DNA from: JBQTII01 sp052387905
Lineage (GTDB): Bacteria; Actinomycetota; Actinomycetes; Sporichthyales; Sporichthyaceae
Assembly: GCA_052387905.1 (NCBI GenBank)
Contig: JBQTIR010000013.1
Location: 1 to 64,000 of the forward strand
Direction of reading: 5' to 3'
DNA: 64,000 nucleotides
The notes below the pieces were generated by a model. That model ran no database searches. It had not been told where the DNA came from and worked only from the letters and a program-made list of their open reading frames with translations. Position numbers and translations under genes: made by a program. Within the stretch, counting starts at the first letter, position 1. Each line of letters starts with the position of its first letter. Of the stretch, positions 49,517-57,387 are shown piece by piece.

Positions 49517-51223
49517 ATGCATCACCCTCAACAGCCCAGCGGTATGCCGGTCCACCGTTACCCGGCCTTCACCCCAATCGGCCTGACCGATCGCACCTGG
49601 CCAGACACGGTCATCACCGCGGCCCCGCGCTGGTGCGCGGTCGACCTGCGGGACGGGAACCAGGCCTTGATCGACCCGATGAGCCCCGCGCGCAAACGGC
49701 GCATGTTCGAGCTCTTGGTCAAGATGGGTTACAAGGAGATCGAGGTCGGGTTTCCGGCCGCGAGCCAGACCGACTTCGACTTCGTCCGCCAACTCGTCGA
49801 CGAGGACCTGATCCCCGACGACGTCACGATCCAGGTGCTGACCCAGTCGCGCGAGGAACTCATCAGCCGGACCTTCGAGTCCATCAAGGGTGCCAAGCAG
49901 GCGGTGGTCCATCTCTACAACTCGACCTCGACGCTGCAGCGCCGCGTGGTCTTCGGTCTGGACCGCGACGGCATCCGTGACATCGCGGTGCAGGGCGCCC
50001 GGATCTGCCAGAAGCTCACCGAGACCGTGCCCGGAACGGACGTCTACTTCGAGTACTCCCCGGAGTCATACACCGGGACCGAACTCGACTTCGCCGTCGA
50101 TGTCTGCAACGCCGTCAACGACGTCTGGAAGCCCACCCCGGACCACAAGGTCGTGATCAACCTGCCCGCGACGGTGGAGATGGCCACGCCCAACATCTAC
50201 GCCGACTCGATCGAGTGGATGCACCGCAACCTGGCCTACCGCGATGCGGTCGTGCTCTCCCTGCACCCGCACAACGACCGCGGCACCGCGGTCGCCGCCG
50301 CCGAGCTGGGCTTCATGGCGGGCGCGGATCGTATCGAAGGGTGCCTGTTCGGCAATGGCGAGCGCACCGGCAACGTCTGCCTGGTGACGCTGGGTCTGAA
50401 CCTGTTCAGCCAGGGGGTGGACCCGCAGATCGACTTCTCCGACATCGACGAGATCCGTCGCACCGTCGAGTACTGCAACCAGCTGCCGGTGCCCGAGCGT
50501 CATCCCTACGGCGGTGATCTGGTCTACACCGCGTTCTCCGGCTCGCACCAGGACGCGATCAACAAGGGCTTCGCGTGGATGGAACGTGACGCGGCGTCAG
50601 CCGGGGTCTCGGTCGCCGAGCACACCTGGGCGGTCCCGTACCTGCCGATCGATCCCAAGGACGTCGGACGCACCTACGAAGCCGTGATCCGGGTCAACTC
50701 CCAGTCCGGCAAGGGCGGCGTGGCCTACATCATGAAGACCGAGCACAAGCTCGAGCTCCCCCGGCGCCTGCAGATCGAGTTCAGTGCAGTGATCCAGCGC
50801 CACACCGAGGACGCGGGCGGCGAGGTCTCCGCCGAGGCGATGTGGGAGATGTTCCACGCGGAGTACCTCGGCGAGAAGGGCCACATCCGGCTCGACTCAC
50901 ACCACACCTCCGCGGCTGCCGGCGAGCTGGACCAGCTCTCGGTAAACGTCATCGTCGACGGCGAAACGCAGACGCTGGAGGGTGCCGGCAACGGCCCGAT
51001 CGCCGCCTTCACCGATGCGCTGAGCAAGATCGGCGTCGATGTGCGGGTGCTCGACTACACCGAGCACGCGCTCTCGGCCGGCGGTGACGCCCGTGCGGCG
51101 GCCTATCTGGAGTGCGCGGTCACGCAGCCCAACGGCGAGACCGCGGTGCGCTGGGGCGTCGGCATCGACCCCAACATCGTCACCGCCTCGCTCAAGGCCG
51201 TCGTCTCCGCCATCAACCGCTGA
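49517..51223 (+). CDS. leuA: 2-isopropylmalate synthase
   Basis: It condenses acetyl-CoA with 2-ketoisovalerate, the first committed step of leucine synthesis. The 568-residue long-form (LeuA type 2) protein has CAVDLRDGNQALIDPM, the metal-site LSLHPHNDRGTAVAAAELG and GCLFGNGERTGNVCLVTLG. A C-terminal LeuA dimer/allosteric domain (about 440-568) gives leucine feedback control. ATG 49517 is preceded by CAGGGAG. Expression is probably also controlled by the leader peptide upstream. Confidence 0.97.
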   Translation: MHHPQQPSGMPVHRYPAFTPIGLTDRTWPDTVITAAPRWCAVDLRDGNQALIDPMSPARKRRMFELLVKMGYKEIEVGFPAASQTDFDFVRQLVDEDLIPDDVTIQVLTQSREELISRTFESIKGAKQAVVHLYNSTSTLQRRVVFGLDRDGIRDIAVQGARICQKLTETVPGTDVYFEYSPESYTGTELDFAVDVCNAVNDVWKPTPDHKVVINLPATVEMATPNIYADSIEWMHRNLAYRDAVVLSLHPHNDRGTAVAAAELGFMAGADRIEGCLFGNGERTGNVCLVTLGLNLFSQGVDPQIDFSDIDEIRRTVEYCNQLPVPERHPYGGDLVYTAFSGSHQDAINKGFAWMERDAASAGVSVAEHTWAVPYLPIDPKDVGRTYEAVIRVNSQSGKGGVAYIMKTEHKLELPRRLQIEFSAVIQRHTEDAGGEVSAEAMWEMFHAEYLGEKGHIRLDSHHTSAAAGELDQLSVNVIVDGETQTLEGAGNGPIAAFTDALSKIGVDVRVLDYTEHALSAGGDARAAAYLECAVTQPNGETAVRWGVGIDPNIVTASLKAVVSAINR

Positions 51224-51234
51224 CTTCTCCCGTA

Positions 51235-51278
51235 GCGTCCGGCTAACTGGTCGCTATAGCAGCCAGTTAGCCGGACGC
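51235..51278. repeat. Dispersed hairpin repeat, copy D
   Basis: A perfect 16-bp stem GCGTCCGGCTAACTGG (51235-51250) pairs with 51263-51278 and encloses the 12-nt loop TCGCTATAGCAG. The loop differs by one base from copies B and C, while the upper half of the stem is quite different yet fully paired. It begins 11 bp after the leuA stop. Its right arm encodes the last codons of the convergent MFS gene. Confidence 0.85.
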
Positions 51279-52514
51279 AACGTCAATGTTGGAGCTGCGG
51301 CGTTGCAGGGTGCGTACCGGGCGGGAGGCCAGGGTCGCCAGGCTGATCGCGACATAGGCGATTGCGCTGACCACGAGCACGTCGCGGTAACCGAATGCGG
51401 CGGCCAGCGGTCCGTAGGCCAGCGCGCCGATCGGCATCGCGACGAACGAGCCGAGCATGTCGTAGGAGTAGGCGCGGGAGAGCTGGCTTTCGTCGATGTT
51501 CTCCTGCATGGCCAGGTTCCAGCCCAGGTTGAAGACCGAGATCCCGGCGCCGGCCACGAACGCCGTCACCACCAGAGTGACCACCTCGGGGGACACGCCC
51601 AGTAGGACCATCGGCACGCTCATCGGCAGGCACGCGAGCATCCCCCACAGCAACGGACGCTCCAGTCGAACCCGCAGCAGCACCGCTGTGGCCACCATCA
51701 GCCCGGCGGCCTCCGCCGAGAGCACCAGTCCCCACCCGGATCGACCGATCGTGTTCTCGGCCACGGCAGGGCCGAGGGTGGAGAGCGCACCGACGTGGAT
51801 CGCGTTGAGGAAGCCGAACGACAGCACGACGACCCACAGCCAGGTCGTGCCGGTGAACAGGGCCCAGCCCTCGCGCAGCTCGGCGATCATCCCAGCCGAT
51901 TGTGTCTGCGTCGCCCGGGCCGGTATGCGGACAGCGGTCAACAGGAGGGCGGACAACAGCCAGCACAGCGAACCCAACGCGAGCGCCCACCCTGGGCCCG
52001 CCGTCACGACGAGCAATGCGCCGATGCTCGGCCCGAGGATGGACAGGCCGCTCCGGGACAGGCCCAGCAGCGCGAGGGCGGTCTGCAGTTGATCGCGGGG
52101 CACGAGCTGGGGCACCAGGCTCGCCATCGCCGGTGAGCCCACGGCGTCGCCGGCGCCGTTCAGCCCGGCGAGCACCATCAGCATCCACAGCTGCTCGCGG
52201 TCACTGATCACCAGGGCGGCCATCACCCCCTGGGTCAGCGCCGCACTGAGGTTGGACACCTGCAGCACGACCGCGCGCGGGAACCGGTCCCCGATCACCC
52301 CGCCGAAGAGCAGGAACGCCACCAACGCGATCGTGTGCGCCGCGAGCACCTGTCCCAGCGCCGTCGCGGAATCGGTCAGATCAAGCACAGCGAAGGCCAG
52401 CGCCACCGTCGCCATGGGAGCGCCGACCGTGTCGGTCATCCGCGCTGCGTAATACCACGCGAAGTTCCGCGTCCGCAGCGGCGCAATCGTCTCCTTCCAG
52501 CTCACCGCCCCCAT
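51267..52514 (-). CDS. MFS transporter, MFS_3/EntS-like
   Basis: The 415-residue protein has about 12 transmembrane helices. Typical MFS features are RNFAWYYAARMTDTVGAPM near the start and GGVIGDRFPRAVVL (motif A). Segments such as LNGAGDAVGSPAMASLVPQLV resemble the MFS_3 family that includes the enterobactin exporter EntS. The substrate is unknown. The stop lies within the copy D hairpin, and the gene converges on leuA. Confidence 0.9.
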   Translation of the reverse strand: MGAVSWKETIAPLRTRNFAWYYAARMTDTVGAPMATVALAFAVLDLTDSATALGQVLAAHTIALVAFLLFGGVIGDRFPRAVVLQVSNLSAALTQGVMAALVISDREQLWMLMVLAGLNGAGDAVGSPAMASLVPQLVPRDQLQTALALLGLSRSGLSILGPSIGALLVVTAGPGWALALGSLCWLLSALLLTAVRIPARATQTQSAGMIAELREGWALFTGTTWLWVVVLSFGFLNAIHVGALSTLGPAVAENTIGRSGWGLVLSAEAAGLMVATAVLLRVRLERPLLWGMLACLPMSVPMVLLGVSPEVVTLVVTAFVAGAGISVFNLGWNLAMQENIDESQLSRAYSYDMLGSFVAMPIGALAYGPLAAAFGYRDVLVVSAIAYVAISLATLASRPVRTLQRRSSNIDVASG

Positions 52515-52675
52515 CCTGCCCGTCGCACCTCCCGTGGCGACCGACCGGACGTGGCTATGTTTCCTCGCTGCTCAGCCCGCTCGCCTCAGCCGGCTGTAGC
52601 GCTCGCTCTGTCGGGCGTGGGACGTCGGGCGCGTGGCGGGGTGATCCACGTGTGCCGACAGGAGAGAATCACTCC

Positions 52676-53419
52676 ATGAGCCTGTATCGCGACACCGGCG
52701 TGGTGCTGCGGACGCACAAGCTCGGTGAGGCCGACCGGATCGTCACGATCCTCACCCGCCGGCACGGGCGGATCCGGATCGTGGCCAAGGGGGTGCGTCG
52801 GACGAGCTCGAAGTTCGGCGCGCGATTCGAGCCCTTCAGCCACGTCGATGTGCAGTGCTACACAGGTAAGACCCTCGATGTCGCGACGCAGGCGGTCACG
52901 GTCGACGCGTTCGGCGGGATGCTCTCGCGCGATTACGCCCGCTGGACCGCGGGCCAGGCAATGCTCGAGGCCGCCGAGCGGTTCACCGAGAACGAGGGCG
53001 ACCCGGCGCTCGCGCAGTACCAGTTGCTCGTCGGGGGCCTGCGCACTCTGGCGGAGAACGACCGGGACCCGGTGCTGATCCTGGATGCGTTCCTGGTGCG
53101 CTCGCTCTCGATCGCCGGGTACGCCCCGAGCTTCGACGACTGCGCGGGCTGCGGCGCGAGCGGACCGCACCGCTTCTTCACCATCCCCGGCGGCGGCGCC
53201 TCGTGTGCGGCCTGCCGCCCGACCGCAAGTTCGGCGCCGGGTGTGGAGACCCTGACGCTGCTCGGCGCGCTGCTGTCGGGGGACTGGGAGAGGGCCGAGG
53301 CCAGCGAGCCGCGGACCCGGCGGGCAGCCAGCGGCCTGGTCGCGGCCTATCTGCAGTGGCACCTTGAGCGCGGGCTGCGCTCGCTGCGCCACGTCGAGCG
53401 GGACACAGTTCTCCCGTGA
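52676..53419 (+). CDS. recO: DNA repair protein RecO
   Basis: The 247-residue recombination mediator acts with RecR to load RecA at gaps. It has an N-terminal OB fold (SLYRDTGVVLRTHKLGEADR, KGVRRTSSKFGARFEPF) and a helical domain with a zinc knuckle, CAGCG and CAACR, near residues 155-185. ATG 52676 is preceded by AGGAGA. It is followed by a palindromic repeat and uppS, the usual recO-uppS order. Confidence 0.95.
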   Translation: MSLYRDTGVVLRTHKLGEADRIVTILTRRHGRIRIVAKGVRRTSSKFGARFEPFSHVDVQCYTGKTLDVATQAVTVDAFGGMLSRDYARWTAGQAMLEAAERFTENEGDPALAQYQLLVGGLRTLAENDRDPVLILDAFLVRSLSIAGYAPSFDDCAGCGASGPHRFFTIPGGGASCAACRPTASSAPGVETLTLLGALLSGDWERAEASEPRTRRAASGLVAAYLQWHLERGLRSLRHVERDTVLP

Positions 53420-53429
53420 GCCTGTTCTG

Positions 53430-53506
53430 GCGGCATGCATGCTGTTCTGCCCGCGACACGCCGAGGTGGCCGCGGCGTGTCGGCGCGGTTTGGGCATGGA
53501 TGCCGC
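53430..53506. repeat. 77-bp palindromic repeat, copy 3 (between recO and uppS)
   Basis: Outer arms GCGGCATGCATGC (53430-53442) and GGCATGGATGCCGC (53493-53506) and inner arms CGCGACACGCCG (53452-53463) and CGGCGTGTCG (53473-53482) enclose a 9-nt loop. The right outer arm has one substitution that creates an ATG in the uppS frame. It starts 11 bp after the recO stop. Confidence 0.85.
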
Positions 53507-53522
53507 CACGAGAGGATTCCGA

Positions 53523-54314
53523 GTGACCAGGCGCCGCTACCCGGATCCGCCGCCGCACCCGACCGGCGCGAGGCCCCCGAAGCTCCCCAAGGATCTGGTT
53601 CCTCGTCACGTCGCGATCGTGATGGACGGCAATGGGCGCTGGGCCAAGGAGCGCGGGCTGGCCCGGACCAAAGGTCACGAAGCAGGCGAGGCGGCGCTGC
53701 TCGACGTGGTGCACGGCGCGTTGGAGATCGGTATCAGCTGCCTGAGCGCCTATGCGTTCTCGACCGAGAACTGGAAGCGCTCCCCGGACGAAGTGCGCTT
53801 CCTGATGGGCTTCAATCGCGACGTGATCCGCCGCCGGCGCGACGAGCTCGATGAGCTCGGCGTGCGGATTCGCTGGGCCGGGCGTCGACCGAAGCTCTGG
53901 CGTAGCGTGATCTCCGAACTGCAGGACGCGGAGCAGCGCACGCAGACCAACGACAAGCTGACCCTGCAGTTCTGCGTGAACTACGGCGGGCGCGCCGAGA
54001 TCGCCGATGCCGCCCGCGCGCTGGCCCAGGACGTCGCTGTCGGCAAGGTCAACCCCGACAAGATCACCGAGGCGACCCTGGCCCGCTATCTCGACGAGCC
54101 GGACCTGCCCGACGTCGACCTATTCGTGCGGTCCTCCGGCGAGCAACGCACGTCGAACTTCCTGCTCTGGCAGTCCGCTTACGCCGAACTGGTCTTTCTC
54201 GACACGCTCTGGCCGGACTTCGACCGCCGCCATCTCTGGCACGCAATCGAGCTCTACGCGGCCCGGGACCGCCGCTACGGCGGGGCGGTGCCCAACCCGC
54301 CGCCGCCAAACTGA
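53523..54314 (+). CDS. uppS: Isoprenyl transferase (undecaprenyl/decaprenyl diphosphate synthase type)
   Basis: The 263-residue cis-prenyltransferase makes the lipid carrier diphosphate for cell-wall synthesis. Its signature HVAIVMDGNGRWAKERGL contains the catalytic Asp at 35. SAYAFSTENWKRSPDEV, GRRPKLW and LFVRSSGEQRTSNFLLWQSA are also conserved. GTG 53523 was preferred because AGAGGA lies at a proper distance. ATG 53496, inside the palindromic repeat, would add nine residues without homology. Confidence 0.94.
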   Translation: MTRRRYPDPPPHPTGARPPKLPKDLVPRHVAIVMDGNGRWAKERGLARTKGHEAGEAALLDVVHGALEIGISCLSAYAFSTENWKRSPDEVRFLMGFNRDVIRRRRDELDELGVRIRWAGRRPKLWRSVISELQDAEQRTQTNDKLTLQFCVNYGGRAEIADAARALAQDVAVGKVNPDKITEATLARYLDEPDLPDVDLFVRSSGEQRTSNFLLWQSAYAELVFLDTLWPDFDRRHLWHAIELYAARDRRYGGAVPNPPPPN

Positions 54315-54336
54315 CGTACCGTCACCGGTTTCGTCC

Positions 54337-55572
54337 TCAGGCCTTGCGCCGTCTCCCGGTCCCGGACCCCCGGCGGGGCGTGGGCACCGCAGGGTGGGGG
54401 GAATCCGCCGAGCGCAGCAGCAGGATGGCAAGCCAGGTGGTCAGCGGCACCGCGGCGACAATGCCGATCCCGCCGACAGCGCTGCGCACGACCTCGGCCG
54501 CGACCAGCTCGCTGGTCAGCAGCTGCGCGGAGGAGTTGCCGCCGGCGGTGAACAGCAGCAGCAATGGCAACGAGGCGCCGGCGTAGGCCAGGACGAGGGT
54601 GTTGACCGTCGAGGCGATGTGCGCCCGCCCCACCCGCGCGGCCGCTCGGTACAACGCAGTCGGTGGCAGGGTCGGGTCTGCCCGGGCGATCTCCGCGACG
54701 GTGACGGCTTGGGTGACCGTCACATCGTCCAGCACGCCGAGCGACCCGATCACGATGCCGGCCAGCAGAAGGCCGCGAACGTCGACCTGGGGGTAGAGGC
54801 TGCTGACGACGCCGGCCTCGCTCCCGGCCAGGCCGGTGAAATGAGCGGCGTTGGTGAAGGCGAAGCCGAGCAGGCCCGTGATCGTCAGCGCACCGAGGGT
54901 GCCGAGGACGGCCACCGAGGTCCACGCGTTCACACCGTGCGTCAGATACAGCACCGCGAACATGATCACGGCGGCGCCGACCACCGCGACGAGCAGCGGC
55001 GAGGACCCGGCCAGGATCGCCGGGAGGACGAACGTCAGCAGGACGGCGAAGCTGACGGCCAGACCGGCCAAGGCGGCGAGCCCACGCAGTCGGCCCGAGG
55101 CGATCACCACGACGGCGAACATCAGGGCCAGCAGCAGCAGCGGCCGTCCGCGCTGAAAATCGGTGATCTGGTACTGGTCATCTGAGGGCGCGCTGGGTTC
55201 GAAGGCGAGCACGACCTTGTCGCCGGGTTCGAACTGCGGCGCTCCGACTCCGCTGGGTGCAGGCACCGAGACCCTCCGGCCGCTGCCAGGCCCCTCAGTG
55301 AGGGTCACAGTCGCGGTCGGGCAGGCCCGCGCGCCGACTCCGCAATCTCCGGCCGCGAGCGCGGAGATCGTGCCCTTGGCCAGTTCGCGGTCGAACCCGA
55401 GACCGGTGCGCGCGCCTCGCTCGTCGTCCGGCCACAGCGCGATCATCGCGATCAGCGCCAGGATCGCCACCGGGGCAAGGAGGGCAGCAATCAGCCTGCG
55501 GGCCTGTGGCGACGCGGCCGCAGGGATGTGCCCGTGCCCGTGTCCGAGGTGAGACCCCTGATCGCCCGCCAT
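54337..55572 (-). CDS. YibE/F-family multi-pass membrane protein
   Basis: The 411-residue protein has an N-terminal histidine-rich stretch (HLGHGHGHIP), one helix near 28-47, and an extracytoplasmic domain (about 50-150, with DCGVGARACPTATVTLTEG). About seven helices follow, including GSLGVLDDVTVTQAVTVAEI, the YibE/F signature. Function is unknown in the family. The His-rich N-terminus and its place head-to-head with a Zur-type promoter (79 bp away) suggest a role in metal handling, as an inference. Confidence 0.87.
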   Translation of the reverse strand: MAGDQGSHLGHGHGHIPAAASPQARRLIAALLAPVAILALIAMIALWPDDERGARTGLGFDRELAKGTISALAAGDCGVGARACPTATVTLTEGPGSGRRVSVPAPSGVGAPQFEPGDKVVLAFEPSAPSDDQYQITDFQRGRPLLLLALMFAVVVIASGRLRGLAALAGLAVSFAVLLTFVLPAILAGSSPLLVAVVGAAVIMFAVLYLTHGVNAWTSVAVLGTLGALTITGLLGFAFTNAAHFTGLAGSEAGVVSSLYPQVDVRGLLLAGIVIGSLGVLDDVTVTQAVTVAEIARADPTLPPTALYRAAARVGRAHIASTVNTLVLAYAGASLPLLLLFTAGGNSSAQLLTSELVAAEVVRSAVGGIGIVAAVPLTTWLAILLLRSADSPHPAVPTPRRGSGTGRRRKA

Positions 55573-55650
55573 GGATCGACGCTACGGCCCTGGCGGGCCA
55601 GTTCGGTGGTGCCTTGCCGGGGACTGCTGATCTGGCGTACCGCGCGGTAG

Positions 55651-55678
55651 TTGTTAGTGATAATCATTGCCATATAGA
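55651..55678 (+). promoter_or_regulatory. Zur-type promoter of the CobW-like/rpmF unit
   Basis: TTGTTA (55651-55656) and TATAGA (55673-55678), 16 bp apart, form a promoter. TGATAATCATTGCCA at 55658-55672, a TGNNAATNATTNNCA-type palindrome like actinobacterial Zur boxes, fills the spacer exactly. Zinc-loaded Zur there would block RNA polymerase. A further partial site, CGAATCATTGCG, lies at about 55685. Confidence 0.8.
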
Positions 55679-55718
55679 CTGAGGCGAATCATTGCGATGA
55701 CACTGCGGAGGGCAACTG

Positions 55719-56795
55719 ATGGCACGGGTTCCGGTGGTGACGATCTCGGCGATCGACGGGGTACTGCGAGATTCCGCAGCGGCCGGATTGCTCTGGGACC
55801 TTCCCGGCGCACTCGTGCTCACTCACGAGTTGCGGACTGAACAGGGGACCTTACGTCGGGTGGTCTCCGACGTCACCGGGATCATCGAGGACGTCACGCT
55901 GGAGTTGGACCACGCGTGCATGTCATGCGCGGTGCGCGAGGACCTGGTGCCCACCCTGATCCGGCTCGCCCTGCAGCGACCGGAGGCGATCCTGGTGGCG
56001 CTACCGGTCACCGGGGACCCGATGCCGGCGATGTACGCCGTCGACAACGAGGTGCCCAGGGCGCGCCTGGCCGCCTCTCTCACCGTCCTCGACGGCGACA
56101 CGATGGAAGATGACCTGTTCGGCGACGATCTGCTGGCCGACCGGCACCTGGAGTTGGCGCCCGCCGATCGGCGCTCGGTGGGGGAGGCGCTGGCCCGGCA
56201 GGTCGAATGTGCCGACGTGATCGCGAGCGCCGCGCAGCTGCCGGAACGCTCGCGTGCTCTCCTCGATCACCTGGTCGGCGACGGGCCTGTACGCGACCTC
56301 GTGCACGTCTTGCGGGGAAAGACCTTGGTCGGGCAGCGTCGCGGCAGGAACAGTCTGCCCCGCGGTGACCTGCGCACCGTCGCGGCGACCGGAGCCCTAC
56401 CGGAATGTGGCGTGTGGACGTTGGACCTGTCCTCCTGGAGGCCGCTGCACCCCACCCGCCTCCTGGATCAGATCGAGCGCCTTGGCGAGGGTCCGGTGCG
56501 GGGCCGCGGATACTTCTGGCTGCCCTCGCGCCGTGAGGTGATGTGTGCCTGGGATGGCGCCGGCGGGCAGCTCTCGATCGGCGAACTGGGGCCGTGGGGT
56601 GGTTCCAGCCCGCGCACCCGGCTGGTGATCACCGGAACGACGCGGGATCCCGCGGAGATCGAACAGGCATTCAACAAGGCGCTGATGACCGACGCCGAAC
56701 TGGCCGCAGGCCTGGACGCCTGGGACCGCGAGGACGGCTGGGATGTGTGGCTCGGCCCACGCGGCGGCGGACCCGACTGGATGGAGATCAACTGA
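55719..56795 (+). CDS. CobW-like protein with degenerate GTPase domain
   Basis: The 358-residue protein follows the COG0523/CobW layout. The CxCC metal motif is altered to HACMSCAVRED, and the C-terminal CobW_C domain (about 235-350) is clear, with SWRPLHPTRLLDQIERLGEG and RGYFWLPSR. The N-terminal Walker A (GxxGxGKT) is missing; the equivalent stretch reads ISAIDGVLRDSAAAG, so GTP binding is doubtful. It is under a Zur-type promoter and co-translated with a zinc-free L32, so it may allocate or store zinc under starvation. Confidence 0.8.
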   Translation: MARVPVVTISAIDGVLRDSAAAGLLWDLPGALVLTHELRTEQGTLRRVVSDVTGIIEDVTLELDHACMSCAVREDLVPTLIRLALQRPEAILVALPVTGDPMPAMYAVDNEVPRARLAASLTVLDGDTMEDDLFGDDLLADRHLELAPADRRSVGEALARQVECADVIASAAQLPERSRALLDHLVGDGPVRDLVHVLRGKTLVGQRRGRNSLPRGDLRTVAATGALPECGVWTLDLSSWRPLHPTRLLDQIERLGEGPVRGRGYFWLPSRREVMCAWDGAGGQLSIGELGPWGGSSPRTRLVITGTTRDPAEIEQAFNKALMTDAELAAGLDAWDREDGWDVWLGPRGGGPDWMEIN

Positions 56796-56962
56796 TGGCC
56801 GTTCCCAAGCGCAAGACCTCACGGAGCAACACCCGCAGCCGCCGGGCGAACTGGAAGGCGACCCCGGTCGATCTGGTGCCGATCACCCTTGACGGCCAGG
56901 TGCACCTGGTCCCGCGGCGGCTGATCCGGGCCTACCAGCAAGGCTTGATCACCCCGACCTGA
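56795..56962 (+). CDS. rpmF: 50S ribosomal protein L32, cysteine-free (zinc-independent) form
   Basis: It encodes 55 residues, starting AVPKRKTSRSNTRSRRANWK, the L32 N-terminus. The four zinc-binding cysteines of the standard L32 are all absent. Bacteria express such C-minus paralogues under zinc limitation to release zinc from ribosomes. ATG 56795 overlaps the CobW-like stop (TGATG), so both respond to the Zur-type promoter. Confidence 0.92.
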   Translation: MAVPKRKTSRSNTRSRRANWKATPVDLVPITLDGQVHLVPRRLIRAYQQGLITPT

Positions 56963-56967
56963 ACGGT

Positions 56968-57387
56968 CTAGTTCAGCTGATTCGCCGGCGTCCTCGCCAC
57001 CTGCGGAAGCAGTCGTGGGGGCAGTTGGGCAGCGTCGAGAGTTCCGGAGCGGAGCCATGCCTGCACGCTGGACAGTTCCGACCGGTTCCGGAGGGGTCCG
57101 ATCAGCAGGGCGTCCCCCAGCGGACGGCGGGTGTCCGGGTGACAGGGCTGCACGAACACGATGGGGCCGGGAGTGCGCAGCACCCGGTCGCTTCGACCCG
57201 CGCACATGCCCGGCAGGGGGCACCCACTGGAGACGAGTACACCCTGCCAACTCTCCCGCACCGTCGCCGCGAGGTCTCGGACGATCGAACCGCCCCAGGA
57301 GTCCGCACACCGGGCGCCGGTACAGACGACGACGGTGAAGCCGAGCCCCTCACCGCCACTCGAAGGTGACGGTGTCCGCTCGTTCAC
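56968..57387 (-). CDS. Thioredoxin-like [2Fe-2S] ferredoxin-type protein, last gene of the zinc operon
   Basis: The 139-residue protein starts at GTG 57387. FTVVVCTGARCADSWGG and VSSGCPLPGMCAGR, followed by PGPIVFVQPCHPD, fit the thioredoxin-like ferredoxin pattern (two cysteines in each of two loops). The extra Cys in QPCHPD is notable. The start overlaps the WD40 stop by GTGA. Its presence in a zinc-uptake operon is unexpected. It could be a redox partner, a metal carrier or a zinc rather than iron-sulfur protein. Confidence 0.75.
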   Translation of the reverse strand: MNERTPSPSSGGEGLGFTVVVCTGARCADSWGGSIVRDLAATVRESWQGVLVSSGCPLPGMCAGRSDRVLRTPGPIVFVQPCHPDTRRPLGDALLIGPLRNRSELSSVQAWLRSGTLDAAQLPPRLLPQVARTPANQLN

